NCBI GenBank assembly: GCA_938028705.1
Contig: CALIZI010000229.1
Coordinates: 1 to 64,000 of the forward strand
DNA: 64,000 nt
Direction: 5' to 3'
DNA from: an uncultured Saprospiraceae bacterium
GTDB lineage: Bacteria > Bacteroidota > Bacteroidia > Chitinophagales > Saprospiraceae
The position numbers and the translations under genes are program-made. The notes below the pieces were generated by a model. It saw only the letters and a program-made list of their open reading frames with translations, was not told the origin of the DNA and ran no database searches. The stretch's first letter is position 1; each line of letters opens with the position of its first letter. Below, piece by piece: positions 7,749 through 14,842 of the stretch.

Positions 7749-8369
7749 ATGCAAACCAATACCACAGATATAAAATTACCAACAAAAAAACAAAACCAAA
7801 CAAAGATATCGTCATTCACCATTGATAATTTTAACTACTCTCAATATGAGCTACCAAAGCCGGAAGATAGAGACTTCTTCGAGCAGCTTTGCATTCCGAA
7901 GATTATAAAAGGAGAACCTATAGGTGATTTATGGAAATCGCTTTTTTTTATAGAAAAAACACAAAAGCAAAATACCGATTTTGTATTTATAGAAAATACC
8001 GGAATAGCAATGAGTCAAAAAGCAGTAGATGCGCTATATCCTTTAATAAAAGATGAAACAGAGATACTTCCATTAAAAACACTACCCGACAATCCATACT
8101 TTCTTGTTAATGCGCTGAATCCGCCGGATGCGCTGGACGAAAAAAAAGCAATTTTTCAATATTCGGCAGTCAGTAAAACTAAAATTGGTATTGAAAAATT
8201 TGTTTTCGATACCGAAAAAGTGAAAAACAGACATTTTTTCAAAATAAAAGGGTTTTGGTATTACAGGTGCATTTCAGATGAATTTCGGGCTGTGTGTAAA
8301 AAACATCATCTAAAGGGCTTGGATTATAGAAATCTATTTGGAGAGCAAAATAAAATACAAACATTATGA
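7749..8369 (+). CDS. Imm11/DUF1629-like protein, island 1
   Basis: A 206-residue soluble protein. The C-terminal half follows the Imm11 (DUF1629) pattern: ILPLKTLPDNPYFLVNALNP, a DALDEKKAIFQYS segment, KIGIEKFVFD, then HFFKIKGFWYY..ISDEFRAVCKKHHLKGLD. The first ~25 residues are polar and probably disordered. It overlaps the next gene by four bases (ATGA), so the two are translationally coupled. Imm11 proteins are usually annotated as immunity proteins. Here the gene lies between a VgrG and its tip gene, the usual place for T6SS adaptors, so an adaptor role should be considered. Confidence 0.65.
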   Translation: MQTNTTDIKLPTKKQNQTKISSFTIDNFNYSQYELPKPEDRDFFEQLCIPKIIKGEPIGDLWKSLFFIEKTQKQNTDFVFIENTGIAMSQKAVDALYPLIKDETEILPLKTLPDNPYFLVNALNPPDALDEKKAIFQYSAVSKTKIGIEKFVFDTEKVKNRHFFKIKGFWYYRCISDEFRAVCKKHHLKGLDYRNLFGEQNKIQTL

Positions 8370-9034
8370 ACCATGAAATTCTTATACCTACTCAGGTATC
8401 CATTAGAGAAATAACTCCCTTGCTTGCAGACAAACAAAGGGTTTACGCCAACACAATCACAGGACAACTAAGCCCTGAGATTACCTTGAATATATTGAAT
8501 TATAAACATAAGGAAATAGCTTCTTACAAAGGACAAAAAGCTGAATGTCTCCTTGAAATAATTGATGCAGAATTTCGTCCATTAGCTCCCGACAGCGAAG
8601 AACCTGTAACTCCTGATTTAATGGAACTTAAATATCTTGGTTATCATTCAGGTGCTGATTTCTTTCCGACACCCCACGAAGCTGTACAAAAAGACGGCAA
8701 AATTGATAAACAACTTCACCAAGTATTATTGGAGGAAAACATGGCAAATTACGGAGAACATGGATTTGGTTTAAATGCTTCTGATAATCAACCTGTCATG
8801 CAAACGACTGATGGTTGTGTATTATTAGTTAATAAGTATCTGTACAAGGATTTATTAATGAAAACGAGAAAAGGAACTTGGCTGACAGCTAAAATTAATA
8901 AGGTCAAGCTATTATCCATTGCCGAAATCTCCAAACACACACCCCAACCATTAGCAATAAATAGGCTGGAAGAACAAGAAAAATTAGCAAAAGTCTCAAA
9001 GCCAAGAAGACGAAAAGTATTTGGTCTGTTTTGA
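8366..9034 (+). CDS. Uncharacterised partner of the Imm11-like protein, island 1
   Basis: A 222-residue protein with no signal peptide or membrane segment and no family I recognise. It has a close relative at 12718-13389. Shared features are an N-terminal NHE(I/V)LIP, a central DAEF.P segment with Pro/Asp/Glu, (Y/F)KY(L/M)GY, the segment YGE.GFGL...DNQP, (L/F)LVNK(Y/F)LYKD and a basic tail ending RK.FG(L/V)F. It always follows an Imm11-like gene, suggesting a two-protein unit that handles spike or effector loading. The function is unknown. Confidence 0.7.
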   Translation: MNHEILIPTQVSIREITPLLADKQRVYANTITGQLSPEITLNILNYKHKEIASYKGQKAECLLEIIDAEFRPLAPDSEEPVTPDLMELKYLGYHSGADFFPTPHEAVQKDGKIDKQLHQVLLEENMANYGEHGFGLNASDNQPVMQTTDGCVLLVNKYLYKDLLMKTRKGTWLTAKINKVKLLSIAEISKHTPQPLAINRLEEQEKLAKVSKPRRRKVFGLF

Positions 9035-9088
9035 CCCTATCTATATCTATCATCATATAAAAATATTTTATTCCTAAATTTAAAAAAT

Positions 9089-9427
9089 ATGACAACTACA
9101 ATATTTATTAGTACTCATGATGTATCATTTCATGACGCTCATGGGTCAATAGCTACCGCAAAAGATGTTAAAGCAGGAGAAAATATAATTCCTTTTCCTC
9201 GTTGTCTTAGATGTGGAACTTGTGTACCAACACTAGCGAAATGGGAAGGAACGGCTTTAAATGAATTCGACAAAGATCAATATCTTTTGACTAAGGATTC
9301 CTTTTTCTTGTGTACTAAAGGTGGCGGAACAGCTACTTTTTTTGATACAGGACAGGAAAAAATAATTATAAAAGGAAAGCCTGCAGTAGTCACCGGAGCG
9401 AAAATTATATGCACTATGGCACGTTAA
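9089..9427 (+). CDS. PAAR-like (DUF4280-type) spike tip protein, island 1
   Basis: A 112-residue protein with the Cys pattern CLRCGTCVPT, then SFFLCTKGGGTATFFDTGQ. The N-terminal domains of the two effectors at 13454 and 16673 share CxP(T/L), an acidic or Trp-containing segment, S(F/Y)F.C or SCINC, a glycine pair and a GQ. Such PAAR-like domains cap the VgrG spike. This copy has no C-terminal extension, so it is either a bare tip or one whose cargo is supplied in trans. Confidence 0.75.
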   Translation: MTTTIFISTHDVSFHDAHGSIATAKDVKAGENIIPFPRCLRCGTCVPTLAKWEGTALNEFDKDQYLLTKDSFFLCTKGGGTATFFDTGQEKIIIKGKPAVVTGAKIICTMAR

Positions 9428-9570
9428 ATCATAACGTATATAACTCAAATTTCGGATAGATCCGTACTTGTGAAAGTTTCAAATAATTATTTATTTAAAA
9501 TTATTTCCACCCTAAACACCTCATTATCAACAGCTTAATTTACGCTCAACTTAAATTTAAGCCTAAAGGT

Positions 9571-9603
9571 GTTTACATTTCCACAATAAAAAGAATGTAT
9601 AGG
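9571..9603 (+). promoter_or_regulatory. Upstream dyad motif before vgrG2
   Basis: GTTTACATTT, then AAAAAGAATGTATAGG, has TTTACA and TATAGG exactly 20 bases apart, as in the array before hcp. TACATT and AATGTA are perfect inverted half-sites. It lies 114 bases upstream of vgrG2. The remainder of the 9428-9716 gap is AT-rich with nothing else recognised. Confidence 0.65.
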
Positions 9604-9716
9604 AAATTCCAGGCATCAAGTATTTAAATCCCAAATATTGATATTACCCACACCTGATTTCATCTTATTGAAATTTGTTTTTTAAATTTTGGTGCTTGTA
9701 TTAAAAAAATACAATT

Positions 9717-11573
9717 ATGGCAACAGCAAAAGCAAATATCATTGTAGGTGGCAAAAAAATAGACCCCTACCACGTATCTGTCCAACAGAGATGCGACTGG
9801 CATCATCAATTTGAGATTGCCGTTTCTAGCGAAAAAATCGAAGGACCCAACAGTCTCAACATTGACAAATCTGTAGAGTACGTTGGAGAATCTGCGGAAA
9901 TTTCCATACAATGTGCAGATGGTAATTTTCAGTTCAAAGGACTGATTACGGGCGTTCACATTGACCGCAGCTATACGGCAGACAACCTGATTATCCTTTC
10001 AGGATACAGCCCCACCTACCTGCTTGAGGATGGCGAAGGCACTAAATCCTACGAGGAAAAAGACCTTGCTGCCATTGCCAATGAGATATTGAGTACGTAT
10101 CCGGCTAACTTACTCAACGCCAATATTTCGCCCCAATACACCACGCCCATACCTTACGTCGTGCGTTACAAAGAAACCAACTATCAGTTTCTTTCCCGCC
10201 TTGCTGCCGCCTATGGCGAGTGGTTATTTTACGATGGTCAATCTATGATTTTCGGCAAACTCCCCAATCCCGAAAGCATCACCGTTACATTGGGTAAAGA
10301 TTTGGCATCCTTTGATTATGGTGTCAACATGCGCCCGTCCAAATTCAAATACCAATTTTACAACTATCAGGAAAACCGGACTTTGGAAAACACCTCCACA
10401 AGTTTCAAACCCGGCTGGCTGGACAACTACGGCAAAAAAGCCCTCGACGCTGCCGACAGTCTTTTCCCCTCCGAACCCCTCAATCCTACTTGGCAAAACA
10501 CGCCCAAAGATGCGGTTATCAAACACTTGGTGGAAGCCCGAAAGTCCTCTGTTCTCAGCGATAGCACCTTTTTCAAGGGGCAAAGCACCCACGCAGGAGT
10601 CAGCGTAGGCGGCAAAATACTCGCCAAAGGCATCAACAAAACAGGCGGAAAAAACGTAACGGGTGTCATTGGCAATTTCCGCGTTACTTCCGTCACGCAC
10701 CACCTTGATGCCAACAAAAATTACAGCAATAACTTTGAGGCAATACCTGTAACCGTCACCGCACCTCCGGTCAACAAAAACGCCTTCAAACCCGAAGCCG
10801 AATCACAAGTTGCGGTAGTCAAAGACAATAATGACCCCGACCAACTCGGCAGAATACGGGTACAATTCAAATGGCAAACAGGCAACGAAATGACCCCGTG
10901 GATACGCCAAGCCACCAACCATGCAAGCAGCGACAGAGGCATATACTTTGTTCCCGAAATCGGTGACGAGGTATATATGGATTTTGAGCAGGGCAATCCC
11001 GACCGCCCATACATGACAGGTGCAAAGCATCATGCCAAAACCAAACCCGAATTTTTTGATGCCGACAATAACCTCAAATCCATCAAAACCCGTAGCGGAC
11101 ACAACATCCTGTTCAACGATGAAACGGGCGGCGAAACCATTACCATTACAGACAGAAACGGCAATCAAATTCTCATTGATACCGTAGGCAACAATATGAC
11201 CGTCACTGCACTCGAAACCATGAATTTCAATGCAAAAAATATGAATTTCGAGGTCGGTGAAAATGTCAATTGGAACGTAGGACTGGACGAAAACAAAACT
11301 ATCGGGCAAAACAAATCCACCAATATAGGCAACAGCATGGAAGCCATTGCCGGCAACGTAGTAGATATGGTCGGACAAAACCAAGCCAATTTCACAGCCG
11401 GTATGGGCAACAGCCTAAACCTTGCTGCAAGCGGCACAGCGGACCTCTCCGCGACCAATCACGTTGGAGTGGCATCAAGCGGTTCTATCTCCCGCCAAGC
11501 CGGAAGCGGCATCAGCGACGATAGCAGCGGACCCATCAAAATATGTGGTCCCGATGTAGGTATCAATTGCTAA
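9717..11573 (+). CDS. vgrG: T6SS spike protein VgrG/TssI, island 2
   Basis: A 618-residue VgrG. It has a gp27-like N-terminal half (KKIDPYHVSVQQRCDWHHQFEI, YVVRYKETNYQFLSRLAAAYGEW), an OB domain (AVVKDNNDPDQLGRIRVQFKW, GIYFVPEIGDEVYMDFEQGN) and a C-terminal beta-helix of short N/G/M repeats ending in a Ser/Gly-rich, disordered-looking tail. It is much closer to VgrG3 than to VgrG1. VgrG trimers sit at the end of the Hcp tube, and their tip binds PAAR proteins. A dyad motif upstream links its control to hcp. Confidence 0.96.
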   Translation: MATAKANIIVGGKKIDPYHVSVQQRCDWHHQFEIAVSSEKIEGPNSLNIDKSVEYVGESAEISIQCADGNFQFKGLITGVHIDRSYTADNLIILSGYSPTYLLEDGEGTKSYEEKDLAAIANEILSTYPANLLNANISPQYTTPIPYVVRYKETNYQFLSRLAAAYGEWLFYDGQSMIFGKLPNPESITVTLGKDLASFDYGVNMRPSKFKYQFYNYQENRTLENTSTSFKPGWLDNYGKKALDAADSLFPSEPLNPTWQNTPKDAVIKHLVEARKSSVLSDSTFFKGQSTHAGVSVGGKILAKGINKTGGKNVTGVIGNFRVTSVTHHLDANKNYSNNFEAIPVTVTAPPVNKNAFKPEAESQVAVVKDNNDPDQLGRIRVQFKWQTGNEMTPWIRQATNHASSDRGIYFVPEIGDEVYMDFEQGNPDRPYMTGAKHHAKTKPEFFDADNNLKSIKTRSGHNILFNDETGGETITITDRNGNQILIDTVGNNMTVTALETMNFNAKNMNFEVGENVNWNVGLDENKTIGQNKSTNIGNSMEAIAGNVVDMVGQNQANFTAGMGNSLNLAASGTADLSATNHVGVASSGSISRQAGSGISDDSSGPIKICGPDVGINC

Positions 11574-11723
11574 ATGTAGAGCGGTGCTTCCAGCCCGCTC
11601 CCACATAACATTCAACTTGTGCAATTAATTGAAAATCAGTATTTTAATACAATTGTTCCTAACTATCATCAATAAATAATTTTATTAATTTACTGATTTT
11701 CAATAAATAAATAAACGATATAA

Positions 11724-11880
11724 CGAGGTCTTTTTTTTGTATTAAAAACGCTTTAGCTTAACATCGTAGCACGGTGCTTCCAGCCCGTGTTCTCTCTAAG
11801 CGATACGAGGTCAGAGCATTACAGTTTTCAAGTACCTATACCTGTGCCTTACTCACTCGCTAAATATGTGGATAGCAGAA
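11724..11880. repeat. Dispersed ~170-bp intergenic element, copy C
   Basis: This copy is very close to copy A: CGAGGTC plus T-run, TATTAAAAACGCTTTAGCTT, GTGCTTCCAG, GCGATACGAGGTCAGAGC, TTACAGTTTTCAAGTACCTA, TGTGCCTTACTC, CTCGCTAAATATGTGGAT, GCAGAA. A stray fragment of it (GGTGCTTCCAGCCCG) also occurs at 11584-11598. The rest of 11574-11972 holds CACGAATCAACGAAT-type short-word repeats and no gene. Confidence 0.75.
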
Positions 11881-11972
11881 GGTTGCTTACGAGTTACGAA
11901 TCACGAATCAACGAATCACGAGTTACGAATTAACGAACAAACAAATCACAAACAAACAAAATAAGAAGTACC

Positions 11973-12644
11973 ATGCACACCAAGACTATTAAGAAATCAG
12001 CGAATACCCGCAACCAACACATACAAATGAAAGTATGGGCATGCACCATTGATACCTTCAACTATTCGGAGTATCAAATCATCAATGCAAAAGACCGCGA
12101 ATTTTTCGATAAAATTTGCATTCCCGAAATCATCAAAGGCAAGCCTTTAGAAGATTTGTGGAAGCCGGTCATCTTTATGAAAAAAAGACAACGCAAGCAT
12201 ACCGATTTTACAATTATCGGCGGCGCGGGCATTGCCATGAGTCAAAAAGCAGTAGAAGCCCTCAAGCCACTCATTCAACAAAGTGTAGAGATACTGCCGC
12301 TCAAAACTATGGCAAGAGAACCCTTCTTTTTTGTCAATGTCCTCGAATCTTTGGATGCTTTGGACGAGGAGAAAAGCGTTTTCCGCTATTCATCTGTCAG
12401 CAAAACCAAAATCGGGATTGAAAAATTTGCCTTTGACCCTAAGAAAATCAACGGCAAACACATTTTTAAAATCAAAGGCTTCTGGTACAATACTTTTCTT
12501 TCTGACGAATTTCGGCAAGCATGTAAAAAACATAATTTAGAAGGGTTAGCCCTTACTCGCGATAAATTACTTTGGAAACATACACATACTATAAAAAATA
12601 ATAATGCAGAAGGGCAGGAAGACGATATATGGGGTGATATTTAG
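11973..12644 (+). CDS. Imm11/DUF1629-like protein, island 2
   Basis: A 223-residue paralogue of the protein at 7749. It has the same core: PLIQQSVEILPLKTM, FFFVNVLESLDALDEEKSVF, SSVSKTKIGIEKFAFD, IFKIKGFWY and SDEFRQACKKHNLEGL. It has a polar N-terminus and an acidic C-terminal tail (EGQEDDIWGDI) that its relatives lack. It is followed by the partner gene at 12718 and then the GH19-type effector. A cytosolic protein cannot be a classical immunity factor against a wall hydrolase, which favours an adaptor or chaperone role. That is inference. Confidence 0.65.
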   Translation: MHTKTIKKSANTRNQHIQMKVWACTIDTFNYSEYQIINAKDREFFDKICIPEIIKGKPLEDLWKPVIFMKKRQRKHTDFTIIGGAGIAMSQKAVEALKPLIQQSVEILPLKTMAREPFFFVNVLESLDALDEEKSVFRYSSVSKTKIGIEKFAFDPKKINGKHIFKIKGFWYNTFLSDEFRQACKKHNLEGLALTRDKLLWKHTHTIKNNNAEGQEDDIWGDI

Positions 12645-12717
12645 GTGAAGCTTGTCAACCTATTTTATGGACTAACATATTTACTCATTCACTAATTCAG
12701 TCATTCACTCATTGTAT

Positions 12718-13389
12718 ATGAAAAATCACGAAGTCCTCATACCGCCAAAAGTCTTCATCAGCGAAGTCAATCCGCTACTTGCTGATGATACTCGCGTATA
12801 TGCCAGCGCACTCAAAGGACGATTTGGCGATACCATCACTTTCAATATCACCGAGCGTATGGGAAAGGAAGTTGCCGCATGGGAAGGGCAACAAGCCGAG
12901 TGTTTGTTTGAGATTATTGATGCAGAGTTTACACCACCGCCACCACCCGACAGTGAAGAAATCCCTGACCCCGAACTCATCGAATTTAAATACATGGGCT
13001 ATCGCAATAGCTGTCATTTTTTCCCCATTCCCGAAGCAGCAAAAGAGAATGGAAAATTAGACCGCCAACGCTACCGACTGGCTATGGACGAACAATTTGC
13101 CGACTACGGTGAGGAAGGCTTCGGCTTACAACCTTTTGATAATCAACCCATTTTAAAAACAGCCAACGGCTATTCTTTTTTAGTCAATAAATTTTTATAT
13201 AAAGATATTTTAAAAAAAATACGAAAGGGAACGTGGGTCATGGCAAAAATCAATGAAGTGGAATTGCTCTCCATTGCAGAGCCTTTTGAGCGAGCAGCCA
13301 TGCCTGTACCCGAAGACCGTATAGCAGAACAACAGCAACAAGCCGAAGCGATGAAAGTGCCGAAGCGGAAGCGGTTTGGGGTGTTTTAA
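12718..13389 (+). CDS. Uncharacterised partner of the Imm11-like protein, island 2
   Basis: A 223-residue paralogue of the protein at 8366. The ATG at 12718 was preferred to the TTG at 12712 because it matches the start of the paralogue (MKNHEVLIP versus MNHEILIP). Conserved segments are IIDAEFTPP, FKYMGYRNS, YGEEGFGLQ, LVNKFLYKDILKKIRKGTW and the terminal KRKRFGVF. There is no signal peptide. It sits between an Imm11-like gene and the effector at 13454, the same relative order as in island 1. Confidence 0.7.
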   Translation: MKNHEVLIPPKVFISEVNPLLADDTRVYASALKGRFGDTITFNITERMGKEVAAWEGQQAECLFEIIDAEFTPPPPPDSEEIPDPELIEFKYMGYRNSCHFFPIPEAAKENGKLDRQRYRLAMDEQFADYGEEGFGLQPFDNQPILKTANGYSFLVNKFLYKDILKKIRKGTWVMAKINEVELLSIAEPFERAAMPVPEDRIAEQQQQAEAMKVPKRKRFGVF

Positions 13390-13453
13390 TTTTCAAACAC
13401 GGTTGACTATCAAATAATCGGATACTTAGACGATAGCTGACCGCAAATTTTTC

Positions 13454-14482
13454 ATGATGCCTGAAGGAAAACTGATAGCCGTCCAAGGTGCAACAATCTC
13501 CTGTCGAAACTCGACGGTACTTGGTATGCCCACCTCAAATATTCTAATCAGCACCAGTGATGTAGAGACCTGCTGTTGCGAAAATTCTATCCTGACCATC
13601 AATGATGACGGTGTAGGCATAAATATAAGACCATTTCAGGGTTGCCGCCTGACATCCAACAAAAGATGCCGTCCGACCCCAATGGTAGCCGGAGGTACGG
13701 GATGGCGAAAGTATGCCCAGCCTTTTGCTGATATAGATGAGGAAATCCTGACCGAAGATTCCTATTTTGTCTGTGCCATCGGAATGAATATAGTGAAAAT
13801 TTCAGACCCCGGACAAGAGGATTTGAGGGTGGGCGATGAGCTTTGTGACAGTGAATTTTATGACTTTATTCAAGCAGCAGACGAAGCTTTCGGCCCCTTA
13901 TCGGACGAGCAACTCGAAAATATCAAAACGATTATTGATACATTTATAAGATTAGGAGACGGGGATGTTAATAAATTAGCTTATATTTTGACCACTGTTC
14001 GACACGAAAGCGGTTTTTATAGCATTCGCGAGCAGACAAGATTCTGGGCAGGCGAAACGAATATCTCCGACGAGTTGGCAAGAGCCCGTCTGGGTAATGC
14101 CAGATACGCAAGAGTTGATCCGGTGACCGGACAGGCTTACTACGGACGGGGATTTGTACAACTCACATGGAAAGATAATTATGAAACAATGTCTGCTTGG
14201 TTGTCCAACGAATATAACAGAGAAATAGATTTGGTTAATAATCCTGATTTGATGTTGACCAATCCTGAATACGCCGCAGCAGCCACAGTATATGGTATGA
14301 TGGAAGGGTCTTATGCAGGTGATGGAAATGGACTTGATTATTACATTAATAGTGAAAATACAAACAATCCCGATTTTGTGGGAGCAAGATATACCGTCAA
14401 CGTTCAAGATAAAGCACATGAGATCGCTGGAAATACAGAGATTTTACTGGAAGAATATCAAGAACTCCAACTTCTGCCCTAA
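13454..14482 (+). CDS. PAAR-like tip fused to a GH19-like peptidoglycan hydrolase (T6SS effector)
   Basis: A 342-residue protein. Residues ~1-125 are PAAR-like, with scattered Cys pairs, RCRPTPM, LTEDSYFVC and DPGQ, matching the small tip protein of island 1. Residues ~150-330 resemble chitinase/lysozyme family GH19: YILTTVRHESGF with a likely catalytic Glu, RFWAGE, YYGRGFVQLTWKDNYE, and PDLML.NPEYAAAATVYGMMEG. Injected into the periplasm of a target, it would cleave wall glycans. No gene with a signal peptide follows, so the immunity protein is not adjacent. The start is one of two adjacent ATGs. Confidence 0.85.
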   Translation: MMPEGKLIAVQGATISCRNSTVLGMPTSNILISTSDVETCCCENSILTINDDGVGINIRPFQGCRLTSNKRCRPTPMVAGGTGWRKYAQPFADIDEEILTEDSYFVCAIGMNIVKISDPGQEDLRVGDELCDSEFYDFIQAADEAFGPLSDEQLENIKTIIDTFIRLGDGDVNKLAYILTTVRHESGFYSIREQTRFWAGETNISDELARARLGNARYARVDPVTGQAYYGRGFVQLTWKDNYETMSAWLSNEYNREIDLVNNPDLMLTNPEYAAAATVYGMMEGSYAGDGNGLDYYINSENTNNPDFVGARYTVNVQDKAHEIAGNTEILLEEYQELQLLP

Positions 14483-14496
14483 ATCAAAACAACAAT

Positions 14497-14559
14497 ATGA
14501 GTGGCATAACAGCAATATTTACCAGCACACACGACATTGACAGGCGAAGAAGCCAGTGA
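14497..14559 (+). pseudogene. Truncated start of a PAAR-like gene
   Basis: A 20-codon frame reads MSGITAIFTSTHDID and then diverges to a stop. The first residues match the start of the island 1 tip protein (TTTIFISTHDV). It begins 14 bases after the GH19 effector stop. It is best read as the remnant of a second PAAR-like gene lost by deletion or recombination. No gene fills the gap from 14560 to 14842. Confidence 0.55.
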
Positions 14560-14689
14560 CTTGTTGCTAGTTGTCTCGGTGCTACCTTTAAGTTATTAAT
14601 TTCCCGCTTCGTTCCTAATTTTCCAGAACAAAAAAAATGAGTTTCAGAGATATTTCTTCTCCAATATTGAGAAAAAAATTATAGTATCT

Positions 14690-14721
14690 GTTTACATTTC
14701 AAAATAAAAAGAATGTAAAGG
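14690..14721 (+). promoter_or_regulatory. Upstream dyad motif before vgrG3
   Basis: GTTTACATTT, then AAAAAGAATGTAAAGG. TACATT and AATGTA are again inverted half-sites, here with the right half one base closer (19 rather than 20 bases between TTTACA and TAAAGG). It lies about 120 bases before the vgrG3 start, the same distance as at vgrG2. Confidence 0.6.
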
Positions 14722-14842
14722 TAAAATCCTAAGTATAAACATATCAGATTCCAAAATCAAATTGACTGATAACCACGTCCGGTTTCGCTCTTTAGAGCTC
14801 ATAAATTTGCATTTTGGTGTTTGTATCAAAAAAAATATTGTT

